Source of the DNA: an uncultured Dorea sp.
Lineage (GTDB): Bacteria; Bacillota_A; Clostridia; Lachnospirales; Lachnospiraceae
DNA length: 51,626 nt
Assembly: GCA_910579015.1 (NCBI GenBank)
Contig: CAJTRO010000016.1
Span: 10,806-62,431 of the forward strand
Reading direction: 5' to 3'
Shown: one piece after another, positions 41,834-50,515 of the stretch
How the letters are laid out: every line of letters starts with the position of its first letter
Numbering within the stretch: position 1 is the stretch's first letter
Notes under the pieces: generated by a model
Told to the model about the DNA's origin: nothing
Database searches by the model: none
Seen by the model: the letters and a program-made list of their open reading frames with translations, nothing else
Translations under genes and position numbers: made by a program

Positions 41834-42346
41834 TTAAGTGGTGCTTCCGAACCCTCCATTGCGAATCTCAACCGTCTCGTCATCCCTCGTGATCCCGTAT
41901 TCCACAAAAATCCCCTGCATGAAGCCCTCCCCGGCATTGATGCAGACGGTCTTTCCTTCCTTCGTATCATTCGTGATCTTCGCAAATATATGTCCCTCAT
42001 TGTCAGAATAGAAATAATCACTGTCGATGATCCCCACCGTATTATTGAGCTGGAGGCGGTACTTGAAGCCAAGTCCGCTCCTTGGATAACACTTGAGCAC
42101 CCAGCCTTCGTCCATCTTAACACGGATACCGGCAGGGATCTTTATCGTCCCGCCCGGCTTAAGCCGGATGGAGACCGGCGCATAGAAATCATACCCCGCC
42201 GAACCTCTGGTGGCTCTTTTGGGAAGCTTTATCTCATCATAGATCCGCCTGATATCCTGCTCTTTGCCCTCTCCGAATGCATCCTGATATCCTTCCTTAA
42301 ACTGCTCGAAACTCACCTTATAAAACTGTGCGATCCTCTTCGCCAT
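41834..42346 (-). CDS. dut: dUTP diphosphatase
   Basis: Trimeric dUTPase that hydrolyses dUTP to dUMP. All five family motifs are visible: RATRGSAGYDFYAP, PRSGLGFKY, NNTVGIIDSDY with the catalytic Asp, GEGFMQGIF and RNGGFGSTT. At 170 residues it is longer than the usual 145-150 because of a charged N-terminal segment of about 40 residues (MAKRIAQFYKVSFEQFKEGY). GGGAG lies ahead of the ATG. It follows the AGCS symporter by 13 nt as the last gene of the one-carbon operon. Confidence 0.93.
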   Translation of the reverse strand: MAKRIAQFYKVSFEQFKEGYQDAFGEGKEQDIRRIYDEIKLPKRATRGSAGYDFYAPVSIRLKPGGTIKIPAGIRVKMDEGWVLKCYPRSGLGFKYRLQLNNTVGIIDSDYFYSDNEGHIFAKITNDTKEGKTVCINAGEGFMQGIFVEYGITRDDETVEIRNGGFGSTT

Positions 42347-42359
42347 ATCTTTCTCCCTT

Positions 42360-43745
42360 TCACTTTTTCATAACCGGAACCGGCGTTATGTCTTTTGCAT
42401 CCAGATCATTGATATACCGCCTTGTCTCCCTGACAACCTCGCCCGATAACAGAAGTACGGCCGCCAGGTTTGGGATTGCCATCAATGCATTCAACGTATC
42501 CGCGATCAGCCATACCAGGTCAAGCTTAAGGACCGGAGCGATCACAGCCGCCGCAACATACAGGAAACGGTACGGGATCAATCCCTTCTTTCCTGCAAAA
42601 TATTCTACGCAGCGTTCCCCGTAATATGCCCATCCAAGGATGGTAGAATATGCAAATGTGATGATGCCAAGCGTCAGAATGATCGGCCCAAGATAGGGTA
42701 TCTGGCCAAATGCAAGCGACGTAAGCTGTCCGCCGTTATCCACAGAGTCCGCATTGACATTCGGATTCTTCATGATCGTCGTCACAAGTACAAGCCCCGT
42801 CATCAGGCACACCACCACCGTATCCCAGAATGTACCTGTAGAGGATACCAGCGCCTGGCGTACCGGATTCCTCGTCTGTGCCGCGGCCGCCGCAATCGGG
42901 GCGGAGCCAAGCCCTGATTCGTTGGAGAACAGTCCCCTTGCGACGCCATACCGGATCGCCATCCCGATCCCCGCTCCGGTAAGTCCGCCTGCCGCCGCCC
43001 CCGGCGTGAATGCAAGCTTACATATCACACCGGCCGCCGGGATTATGTAATCGTAATTCTGGAACAGGATCACGATGCATCCCAGAACATAGAACACCGC
43101 CATAAAGGGCACCAGCCGTTCACATACGCTCGCGATCGCCCTGATACCTCCGAAAATCACGACCGCAGTCAGCGCGCCGATCCCGATCCCCACCGCCGGC
43201 GGCGGAATATGGAAGTTCGTCTTACAGATCTCCGCGATAGAGTTCACCTGCGTCGCACACCCGATCCCGAAAGACGCAAACCCGGCAAAGAACGCAAACA
43301 GCATCCCAAGCCACTTCATGTTCAGCCCTCTCTCCAGCGCGTACATCGCTCCGCCCTGCATACGTCCGTCTGCCGTCTTCACCCTGTACTTCACGGCAAT
43401 GAAAGATTCCGCATACTTCGTTGCGATCCCGAAGACACCCGTCAGCCAGCACCACAGGACCGCTCCCGGACCTCCGAGCGCGATCGCCGTGCCTACGCCC
43501 ACGATATTACCGGTCCCGATCGTCGCCGCAAGCGCCGTCGTCAAAGCTCCAAACTGTGACACCTCTCCTTCCGCATCCGGATCCTTCGCCACCGACAGCC
43601 GGATCCCCTTTCTGATAGTATGCTTCTGGATAAACCCTGTACGGATCGTAAGAAATATGTGCGTCCCTAAAAGCAACGCGATCATGGGCCATCCCCATAC
43701 TATTCCATTTACCCTGCCGACCACAGTATTGATCGTATCTGCCAT
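42360..43745 (-). CDS. Sodium:alanine/glycine symporter (AGCS family)
   Basis: A 461-residue transporter of the AlsT/AgcS family that co-transports alanine or glycine with Na+. GTHIFLTIRTGFIQ, AALAATIGTGNIVGVGTAIA, GGPGAVLWCWLTGVFGIATK and ARGLFSNESGLGSAPIAAAA are diagnostic. It lies 15 nt after folD in an operon with glyA and fchA, so glycine uptake or release linked to the serine/glycine one-carbon balance is the natural reading. Confidence 0.95.
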   Translation of the reverse strand: MADTINTVVGRVNGIVWGWPMIALLLGTHIFLTIRTGFIQKHTIRKGIRLSVAKDPDAEGEVSQFGALTTALAATIGTGNIVGVGTAIALGGPGAVLWCWLTGVFGIATKYAESFIAVKYRVKTADGRMQGGAMYALERGLNMKWLGMLFAFFAGFASFGIGCATQVNSIAEICKTNFHIPPPAVGIGIGALTAVVIFGGIRAIASVCERLVPFMAVFYVLGCIVILFQNYDYIIPAAGVICKLAFTPGAAAGGLTGAGIGMAIRYGVARGLFSNESGLGSAPIAAAAAQTRNPVRQALVSSTGTFWDTVVVCLMTGLVLVTTIMKNPNVNADSVDNGGQLTSLAFGQIPYLGPIILTLGIITFAYSTILGWAYYGERCVEYFAGKKGLIPYRFLYVAAAVIAPVLKLDLVWLIADTLNALMAIPNLAAVLLLSGEVVRETRRYINDLDAKDITPVPVMKK

Positions 43746-43760
43746 ATTCTCCCCCTTTAA

Positions 43761-44612
43761 TTATGAATTTTGAAAACCTGCCGCCTTTATCACATGCTTT
43801 GCCAGGACCGAAGACGTGATACTGCCCACGCCGCCCGGCACCGGACTGATACAGGCTGCCTTGTGCATGACCGCCTCATAATCCACGTCCCCGCACAGAT
43901 TGCCGTCTTCATCTACATTGATCCCGACGTCTACCACAACCGCGCCTTCACCGACCATATCGGCCGTGATCATCCTTGCCTTCCCCGCCGCCGCTATCAG
44001 GATCTCTGCCTCCCTGCATGTCTGTGCAAGCTCCTTCGTCCTGGTATGACATACGGTGACCGTTGCATTCTGCAACAGAAGCAGCATCGCCAGTGGTCTT
44101 CCGACCACCATGCTCCGCCCAACCACAGTCACCTTCCTGCCCTCAGGATCGATCCCGTAATAGCGAAGCATCTCAAGCACCGCCTCCGGCGTACACGGAG
44201 CGTATCCCGTCTCGTCCCCTGCGAATACCTTCGCCATATTGGTCCCGCTCATACAGTCCACATCCTTCCACGGATGGATCATTGCCTTTACAGGCTCTTC
44301 ATCCAGATGAGGCGGAAGCGGGCGCAGGAGAAGGATCCCATGGATCCCGGGATCGTCGTTAACCCGCGCGAACGCTTCCTCAAACGCTTCCTGCGTAATA
44401 TCCTGCGGCAGCTCGAACACCCTGCACGCAATCCCTGTCATCTCCATGCGCTTTCTTGCGCCCCGTTCATAGGCAAGGTCGTCCGGACGCGCCCCTGCCC
44501 TTATTATCCCCAGACACGGGCAGATTCCATCACTCTTCAGCTTCTCAACCTCTTCGATCAGTTCTTCCTTCATGGCCTTTGCCGCCTCTGTACCTTTCAT
44601 GGCTGTACTCAT
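43761..44612 (-). CDS. folD: FolD-like methylenetetrahydrofolate dehydrogenase lacking cyclohydrolase residues
   Basis: FolD normally oxidises methylene-THF and hydrolyses methenyl-THF. The 283-residue protein has the FolD fold: KDVDCMSGTNMAKVF, VVGRSMVVGRPLAMLL for NADP, and SPVPGGVGSITSSVLAKH. Aligned without gaps to E. coli FolD, YVASKRK becomes YERGARK (Lys54 to Ala) and VQLPLP becomes LLRPLP (Gln98 to Leu). These residues serve the cyclohydrolase reaction. The dehydrogenase is probably retained alone, and the adjacent fchA may supply the hydrolase. The start at 44612 has AGGAGG 6 nt upstream; the open frame begins at 44663. Confidence 0.9.
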   Translation of the reverse strand: MSTAMKGTEAAKAMKEELIEEVEKLKSDGICPCLGIIRAGARPDDLAYERGARKRMEMTGIACRVFELPQDITQEAFEEAFARVNDDPGIHGILLLRPLPPHLDEEPVKAMIHPWKDVDCMSGTNMAKVFAGDETGYAPCTPEAVLEMLRYYGIDPEGRKVTVVGRSMVVGRPLAMLLLLQNATVTVCHTRTKELAQTCREAEILIAAAGKARMITADMVGEGAVVVDVGINVDEDGNLCGDVDYEAVMHKAACISPVPGGVGSITSSVLAKHVIKAAGFQNS

Positions 44613-44646
44613 ATCTGCCCTCCTGCTTTCATGATCTTTTAATGTT

Positions 44647-44725
44647 CCGGTCTTCCCAATCACGCTCTGGCATACCTCTTAATTATATTACCGGATCTTC
44701 CCAATCACGCTCTGATATACCTCTT
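44647..44725. repeat. Tandem duplication of the fchA 3' end
   Basis: Copy one at 44647-44680 and copy two at 44691-44725 share about 34 bp (CCGG, TCTTCCCAATCACGCTCTG, then ATACCTCTT) with one indel and two substitutions. The second copy encodes the last residues of fchA; the first lies in the gap before folD. Confidence 0.85.
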
Positions 44726-45323
44726 CTCTCAGACATTCCCCGGCCTCGATCAGAGCATCCGCCTTATGATTAAGCTCTTCTGCCCTTTCGCGGTCCTTCA
44801 TAAGCTTCGTGTTGATAAATATATTCAGGGACGCACCGTTAAGAGCCGCCTGCGCGAACAATATCCCCACGCCCGCGTCGCTGACCGCGATCCGGCTCCC
44901 CTTCTCCTCCAGAACCGCAAGAAGCTTCATGGCCTTATGGATCGTCCTCATAATCTCCAACGGAACGACGCTTGCATCATACAATGCCTTCTCCATGATC
45001 CGCTCCTTTTGTTCCCTCTCCTCTGCTGTCTCTTTAGGAAGTCCATACGCCTCCGCCAGAGGCTCAAAGGCGGCCGCGTCCTTGTCTACCAGCTCCTCAA
45101 GCTCACTTATAAGCTCCGTAAGCCGGTCCCTTACATCCCGGATCTCGTCCTCAACCTCTGCATATCTCTTCTTCCCTGTCGTTAAGTTCGCCACCATCAT
45201 CCCAAGCGCCGCCGCAAATGCCCCCACGGCCGCACAGGCTCCTCCGCCTCCCGGGACCGGGCTTGCCGAAGACAGTTCCTTAATGAATTCTGTTACGTTC
45301 TTCTCAAGCATCATATCTGGCAT
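44688..45323 (-). CDS. fchA: Cyclodeaminase/cyclohydrolase family protein (methenyl-THF cyclohydrolase-like)
   Basis: A 211-residue, all-helical protein of the formiminotransferase-cyclodeaminase C-domain family, to which methenyltetrahydrofolate cyclohydrolase FchA also belongs. SSASPVPGGGGACAAVGAFA, AALGMMVANLTTGKKRYAEV and AVSDAGVGILFAQAALNGAS are typical. No histidine-degradation genes are nearby. Its place between glyA and a FolD lacking cyclohydrolase residues favours the cyclohydrolase role. Its last codons are duplicated downstream. Confidence 0.9.
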   Translation of the reverse strand: MPDMMLEKNVTEFIKELSSASPVPGGGGACAAVGAFAAALGMMVANLTTGKKRYAEVEDEIRDVRDRLTELISELEELVDKDAAAFEPLAEAYGLPKETAEEREQKERIMEKALYDASVVPLEIMRTIHKAMKLLAVLEEKGSRIAVSDAGVGILFAQAALNGASLNIFINTKLMKDRERAEELNHKADALIEAGECLREEVYQSVIGKIR

Positions 45324-45358
45324 CCTCCCTGATATCTATCCGATGACACAGGCATCCG

Positions 45359-46606
45359 CTACATATATAAAGGATATCTCTCACAGATCTGGTTCACAGA
45401 CCTGCGGATCTCATCTGCCTTCGTCTCAAAATCCGTAACGGCCGTCTTAATAAGTCCTGCAACCACCTTCATATCCTCTTCCTTCAATCCCCTTGTGGTT
45501 ACGGCCGGTGTTCCGATCCGGATACCGCTGGTCACAAACGGACTTGCCGGATCATTGGGCACCGCGTTCTTATTGACCGTGATATATACCTCGTCCAGAC
45601 GGTTTTGCAGTTCCTTTCCGGTAATATTCATGTTCTGCAAGTCTACCAGCATCAGATGATTGTCCGTACCGCCGCTCACCAGATTGAAGCCCTCCGAAAG
45701 CATCGCTTCTGCAAGCGCCTTCGCGTTCTTCACAACCTGTTCCTGATAGGTCTTAAACTCAGGCTTCAACGCCTCGCCGAAGCAGACGGCCTTCGCCGCG
45801 ATCACATGCATCAGAGGCCCTCCCTGTGTCCCCGGGAAGATCGCCTTATTGACAGCCTTGGCGTGCTCTTCCTTACACAGGATGATACCGCCTCTCGGCC
45901 CCCTTAAGGTCTTATGCGTCGTGCTGGTCACTACGTCCGCATACGGAACCGGGCTCTGGTGCAGACCTGCCGCAACCAGTCCTGCGATATGCGCCATATC
46001 CACAAACAGATACGCACCCGTCTCCTTCGCAATATCAGCAAAGATATCGAACCGGATCTCTCTTGGATATGCCGATGCACCCGTAACGATCATCTTCGGC
46101 CTGCATTCCTTTGCGATCCTCCTGATCTCATCATAATCCAGAAATCCGTCGTCATTCACATTATATGGTACAAAGTTGTAGAGGATACCTGACATGTTGA
46201 CCGGCGATCCGTGTGTCAGATGTCCGCCATGAGCGAGATTCAGTCCCATCACCGTATCACCCGGCTCAAGGAACGCCTGATAGACCGCATTGTTCGCATT
46301 GGCGCCGGAATGAGGCTGGACACATGCGTGATCGCATCCAAAGAGCTTCTTCACCCGCTTAATCGCCAGCTCCTCCAGGATATCTACATCCTCGCACCCG
46401 CCATAATAGCGCTTCGCAGGATATCCTTCTGCATACTTATTCGTAGGAACGGTTCCCATCGCAAGCATCACCGCGGGGCTTACCACGTTCTCAGAAGCTA
46501 TCAGCTCCAGATTCCTTCTCTGGCGGTTCAACTCCAGATAAAGCGCATCCCCTGTCTCCTTGTCGCACTCCTTAATGTAGTCCATTACTTCATGAATCAA
46601 GTTCAT
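45359..46606 (-). CDS. glyA: Serine hydroxymethyltransferase
   Basis: PLP enzyme of 415 residues interconverting serine and glycine with transfer of C1 to tetrahydrofolate. LNRQRRNLELIASENVVSPA, KRYYGGCEDVDILEELAI, VDMAHIAGLVAAGLHQSP and SSTTHKTLRGPRGGI-like VTSTTHKTLRGPRGGIIL (PLP lysine) are unmistakable. GGAGGGAG precedes the ATG. It leads the operon glyA-fchA-folD-AGCS-dut. Confidence 0.98.
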   Translation of the reverse strand: MNLIHEVMDYIKECDKETGDALYLELNRQRRNLELIASENVVSPAVMLAMGTVPTNKYAEGYPAKRYYGGCEDVDILEELAIKRVKKLFGCDHACVQPHSGANANNAVYQAFLEPGDTVMGLNLAHGGHLTHGSPVNMSGILYNFVPYNVNDDGFLDYDEIRRIAKECRPKMIVTGASAYPREIRFDIFADIAKETGAYLFVDMAHIAGLVAAGLHQSPVPYADVVTSTTHKTLRGPRGGIILCKEEHAKAVNKAIFPGTQGGPLMHVIAAKAVCFGEALKPEFKTYQEQVVKNAKALAEAMLSEGFNLVSGGTDNHLMLVDLQNMNITGKELQNRLDEVYITVNKNAVPNDPASPFVTSGIRIGTPAVTTRGLKEEDMKVVAGLIKTAVTDFETKADEIRRSVNQICERYPLYM

Positions 46607-46663
46607 TGGCTTCTCCCTCCATCTTCTGAATATATTATTATTATCGCATATATAACAATCTCT

Positions 46664-46692
46664 ATTCTATTATCTCCTTACATTTTTTACAA
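46664..46692 (-). promoter_or_regulatory. Promoter of the glyA operon
   Basis: TTGTAA (complement of 46687-46692), a 17-nt spacer and TAGAAT (complement of 46664-46669), 58 nt before the glyA ATG. Confidence 0.55.
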
Positions 46693-46730
46693 CATTTTTT
46701 TTGCAAAATTTCTCACATGGACCTGATTGA

Positions 46731-46766
46731 AAAAAGTCCGCGGCCAATGATGCCTGCGGACTTTTT
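46731..46766 (-). terminator. Terminator after the deoC remnant
   Basis: Minus-strand arms GTCCGCAGG and CCGCGGAC followed by TTTTTT; on the other strand the hairpin is also followed by TTTTT, so it could act in both directions. Confidence 0.85.
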
Positions 46767-46823
46767 CCTTAATTATGATCTTTGTCTATTTTCCTTACAT
46801 ACCTGCCATCTCAATCATCATCT

Positions 46824-47038
46824 TTAGTATCCTGCTTTCGAGTCCTCATTTTTCATAATCTTAACCAGCCTGCTCGTGCCAAGCCTGTCGCTCCGAGCCT
46901 CATGAATTCTTCTGCGTCGTCAAAGGAAGCGATACCTCCCGCGGCCTTTATCTTCACGTCTTTTCCCACATATTTCCTCATAAGCTTCACATCCTCAAAG
47001 ACAGCCCCGGCCGTCGAAAATCCCGTGGATGATATCTC
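46824..47038 (-). pseudogene. deoC: Truncated, frameshifted deoxyribose-phosphate aldolase
   Basis: Downstream of deoB the minus strand reads SSTGFSTAGAVFEDVKLMRK, continues YVGKDVKIKAAGGIASFDDA, and goes on to EEFMRLGAT, the C-terminal third of DeoC. One base is then missing. Restoring the frame gives RLGTSRLVKIMKNEDSKAGY and a TAA at 46824. Everything before the active-site Lys of the (K)TSTGF motif is absent. DeoC would have cleaved deoxyribose 5-phosphate, the product of the adjacent deoB. The gene is therefore a 5'-deleted relic. Confidence 0.88.
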
Positions 47039-47052
47039 CTCTTTTTTGTAAT

Positions 47053-48243
47053 TTACCTTAATTTATCAAGAACAGAACTTCCAATCGTCCCGTCCGGCAT
47101 ATCAAGCCCGAAATTATCGACAATCGTCGCGCCGATCACAGCAAAGGTCTCTGCATCCGCAAGCCTTCCGCCGCCTTCCATAGAAGGAGAATATGCAAGG
47201 AATGGAACCCGTTCTCTCGTATGGTCGGTGCCGGTGTGTGTCGGATCGTTCCCATGATCTGCCGTAATGATCAGCAGATCGTCCTCTCTCATCAGTCCCA
47301 GCAGTTCTCCCAGCTTCACATCGAACTTCTCCAATTCCTGCGCATAGCCCTTAACGTCCCGGCGATGCCCCCACAATGCGTCAAAATCTACCAGATTCAC
47401 ATAACAGAGCCCTTCAAAATCCCTCTTTGCGATCTCGATCGTCTGCTCCATCCCATGTACGGAGCTTTTGGATTTGTTGGATTCCGTAAGTCCCTCGCCG
47501 TCAAAGATGTCGAAGATCTTTCCCACCGAAATAACCTCAAGCCCGGCGTCTTTCAATACATTCAGCGCTGTCCTTCCATACGGCTTGAGCGCGTAGTCGT
47601 GCCGGTTGCTGGTTCTCCTGAACTCGCCCTTCTTCTTTCCGACATACGGCCTTGCGATCACACGGCCGACCTTCCATTCGTCCTTCATGGTGATCTCGCG
47701 GGCAATCTCGCAGCACCGGTATAGTTCCTGAAGCCCGAAGGTCTCCTCATTTCCGCAGATCTGAAGGACGGAATCAGCCGACGTGTACACGATCATATGA
47801 CCTGTTGCGATCTCCTCTTCCGCCAGCTCCTCCAATATCTCTGTCCCGCTGGCGCTCTTGTTTCCAATGATCACACGCCCTGTCCTCTCCGACAACTCAT
47901 CCAGAAGCTCCTGCGGGAATCCATTCTCTGTAAATGTCTGAAACGGCTTCGTTATATAAAGCCCCATCATCTCCCAATGTCCGGTCATCGTATCCTTCCC
48001 GGTGCTGGCTTCATTCAGATAGGTGAAATATCCCATCGGCCTTTCGACTGCTTCCACCTGCTTTAGCGGATGGAGATTGGCAATCCCGATCTTCTGTAGA
48101 TTGGGAATCTGAAACTCCTCCATCCTCTGTGAGATATGGCCAAGCGTATCCGTCCCCGAATCGCCATAATCTGCCGCGTCCGGCAGCGCCCCCACGCCAA
48201 GGGAATCTATTACGATCGTAAATATACGTCTGTATCTCTTCAT
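47053..48243 (-). CDS. deoB: Phosphopentomutase
   Basis: Mn-dependent alkaline-phosphatase-superfamily enzyme that interconverts (deoxy)ribose 1- and 5-phosphate. Its 396 residues show TIVIDSLGVGALPDAADYGD, DSGTDTLGHIS, GKDTMTGHWEMMG, and LLIITADHGNDPTHTGTDHT with the metal ligands. It processes sugar phosphates released by punA. Its stop is followed within 15 nt by the deoC relic. Confidence 0.97.
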   Translation of the reverse strand: MKRYRRIFTIVIDSLGVGALPDAADYGDSGTDTLGHISQRMEEFQIPNLQKIGIANLHPLKQVEAVERPMGYFTYLNEASTGKDTMTGHWEMMGLYITKPFQTFTENGFPQELLDELSERTGRVIIGNKSASGTEILEELAEEEIATGHMIVYTSADSVLQICGNEETFGLQELYRCCEIAREITMKDEWKVGRVIARPYVGKKKGEFRRTSNRHDYALKPYGRTALNVLKDAGLEVISVGKIFDIFDGEGLTESNKSKSSVHGMEQTIEIAKRDFEGLCYVNLVDFDALWGHRRDVKGYAQELEKFDVKLGELLGLMREDDLLIITADHGNDPTHTGTDHTRERVPFLAYSPSMEGGGRLADAETFAVIGATIVDNFGLDMPDGTIGSSVLDKLR

Positions 48244-48264
48244 TCTTACGCCCTCTTTCTCATC

Positions 48265-49542
48265 TTAATTCTCCCGGAATATTACCCGCCCGTCTATGAA
48301 CTTAGCGGCCATACGGCACTCTCCTGAAAGATAGACCAATCGTTCCAGACGTTCCCGTACTTTAAGCCTCCGGGGCTGTCTGACAGAAGAATCATCCATA
48401 ACAACCGCGTCGAATGCATATCCTTCCTCAAAGCTTCCCACGTTTCCGAAGAATTCCCCGCCGCCTTTTGTCGCCAGATAGAACACTTCCTCCACCGTAA
48501 GGGGCGCCAGCGACTGATCGTATAATCTCCATCTTAACTTGGAACACTGGATCGCCATGGCCATAGCTTTGAACACAGACAGGGACGATCCTGCCGCAAT
48601 GTCTGTGCCAAGCCCCGTCTTTATGCCCTTCTCAAGACACCTCTTCACCGGCGCCGCTCCCGAAGCCAGATTCACATTGGATTCCGGACAATGGGCGGCG
48701 AACACCCCTCGCTTCCTCATCAGCTCCATCTCCGCTTCCCCGCTGTGGACACAATGCGCCATGATCGAAGCCCCCTGACTCCCGAACAGCCCGTACCGGT
48801 CGTAGGTTTCTCCGTAGAAGGCCGTACCGGGGCAGAGCTCTTTTACCCACTCGATCTCCCCTAAGTTCTCCGACAAATGTGACTGCACCGGCAGACCATA
48901 TTTCTTCCGAAGACCGGACAGCCGTTCTAACAGCTCATCCGTACACGAGGGAGTAAACCTGGGCGTCAATATAGGTCTGACATGCTGAAAGCCCTGGCTG
49001 TCAAGAATCCATTTTTCCGTATCTTCAGCGGATTTTCGGGCGCTTTCCTCACACAGATACCCGGGGCTGTTCCTGTCCATGTTCACCCTTCCGACATATG
49101 CTTTAAGCCCTGCCGCCTCTAACTTCTCCATCAGCAGCAGCGTTGCACTGCTATGGATGGTCCCGAAAATACAGGCCCTTGTCGTCTCACTGTTTCGCAG
49201 GTCTTCTGAGAATATCTCATATGCCCTGCCGGCATATTCAAGATCTGCATATCTGGCCTCTTCCACGAACGTATGGGTATTAAGCCAGTCTATCAGCTCC
49301 AGATCCATCCCAAGCCCGCGGAATGGATACTGGGGCGCATGTACATGCAGATCCACCAGTCCCGGAATGATCATACGGTCTTCATAATTGAAGCACGGAA
49401 AGGGCGCATACACCTCCGGTAATACTGCATACACGCCGGCGCTTCTGCCGTTCTCACATACAACATAACCGTTCTCCACTATGCATATTTCATCCTTCGA
49501 CCTGCTGTAACAGATATTTCCTTTTAATACATAGTTCTTCAT
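48265..49542 (-). CDS. guaD: Guanine deaminase
   Basis: Zn-dependent amidohydrolase of 425 residues converting guanine to xanthine. MIIPGLVDLHVHAPQYPFRG with the metal-binding HxH, VQSHLSENLGEIEWV, GASIMAHCVHSGEAE and GLGTDIAAGSS match guanine deaminase. It follows punA, which releases guanine from (deoxy)guanosine, and precedes deoB, consistent with a purine-salvage operon. Confidence 0.94.
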   Translation of the reverse strand: MKNYVLKGNICYSRSKDEICIVENGYVVCENGRSAGVYAVLPEVYAPFPCFNYEDRMIIPGLVDLHVHAPQYPFRGLGMDLELIDWLNTHTFVEEARYADLEYAGRAYEIFSEDLRNSETTRACIFGTIHSSATLLLMEKLEAAGLKAYVGRVNMDRNSPGYLCEESARKSAEDTEKWILDSQGFQHVRPILTPRFTPSCTDELLERLSGLRKKYGLPVQSHLSENLGEIEWVKELCPGTAFYGETYDRYGLFGSQGASIMAHCVHSGEAEMELMRKRGVFAAHCPESNVNLASGAAPVKRCLEKGIKTGLGTDIAAGSSLSVFKAMAMAIQCSKLRWRLYDQSLAPLTVEEVFYLATKGGGEFFGNVGSFEEGYAFDAVVMDDSSVRQPRRLKVRERLERLVYLSGECRMAAKFIDGRVIFREN

Positions 49543-49579
49543 TACTGCCTCTTTCTCTTATTTCCCATATCTTATACGC

Positions 49580-50392
49580 TTACATGCTCGTCACGATCTT
49601 CGTAACCAGTTCTTTGAAGGACTTTGCCACACGGTCGGCCGTCTCCTGTACCTCCTTGTGGTTCAGCTCCTGCTTCGACAGGCCGGCCGCCATGTTCGTG
49701 ATGCAGGAGATCCCGCAGACCTCCATGCCCATATGCCGTGCCGCCATCGCCTCGCAGGCCGTACTCATGCCCACAGCGTCGCCGCCCCAGATCCTTGCAA
49801 GCCGTACTTCCGCAGGCGTCTCATAATTCGGTCCGGTAAACTGCACATAGACTCCCTCCCTGATATCAATCTTGCACTGCGCGGCACATTTTCTGATCAC
49901 GCTTTGCAGACGCACGCTGTATACCTCGCTCATATCCGGAAATCTTGTTCCTAATTCCTCTATATTCGGTCCGATCAGCGGGCTTGGCACTCCTGTTGTA
50001 ATATGGTCCGTGATCAGCATGAAGTCTCCCGGCTTATAGGTGTCATTCACGCCGCCCGCCGCATTCGTAAGAAGAATCTTCTTCGCTCCCATCATTCCCA
50101 TCAGGCGGGCAGGCAGAACGACATCGGACATCGGATAACCTTCATAATAATGTACGCGTCCCTGCATGATCACCACGGGCGTCTCTTCCACATAGCCGAA
50201 TACAAACCGTCCTTTATGGCCTTTTACCGTCGATACCGGGAAGCCTTCGATCTCGGTGTACTCTATGGTATCCGTAATCCTGATCTCGTCTGCATAATCT
50301 CCTAAACCGGATCCTAAGATCAGCGCGATCTCCGGTTGAAAATCCGTCTTTTCTCTTACACTTGCCAGACATGTCATCAATTTGTTATACAT
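49580..50392 (-). CDS. punA: Purine-nucleoside phosphorylase
   Basis: Phosphorolyses purine (deoxy)nucleosides to base and (deoxy)ribose 1-phosphate. The trimeric PNP family is shown by IALILGSGLGDYADEI, MQGRVHYYEGYPMSDVVLPA, LLTNAAGGVNDTYKPGDFML and VGMSTACEAMAARHMGMEVC. I use the ATG at 50392 (MYNKLMTCLASV); the open frame begins with a GTG at 50431 that lacks a convincing Shine-Dalgarno. First gene of punA-guaD-deoB. Confidence 0.95.
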   Translation of the reverse strand: MYNKLMTCLASVREKTDFQPEIALILGSGLGDYADEIRITDTIEYTEIEGFPVSTVKGHKGRFVFGYVEETPVVIMQGRVHYYEGYPMSDVVLPARLMGMMGAKKILLTNAAGGVNDTYKPGDFMLITDHITTGVPSPLIGPNIEELGTRFPDMSEVYSVRLQSVIRKCAAQCKIDIREGVYVQFTGPNYETPAEVRLARIWGGDAVGMSTACEAMAARHMGMEVCGISCITNMAAGLSKQELNHKEVQETADRVAKSFKELVTKIVTSM

Positions 50393-50515
50393 CCTTTTCA
50401 CATTCCTTTCTTGAAATCTCTCCGTCTTCACATAATAGATAATAGATACGGGTTATGTTGTAAATTAATTATACATAATTTTACTTTGTTTCAAAACAAC
50501 ATTTCAAAAAAAATT

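Noticed and set aside
43770..44642. Plus-strand open frame of 290 codons
   Set aside because: Antisense to folD; the composition is rich in His, Arg and Pro and no motif is visible.
50468..50494. TTGAAA/TATAAT pair upstream of punA
   Set aside because: The spacer is only 15 nt; the boxes are suggestive but too closely spaced for a confident call in this AT-rich stretch.
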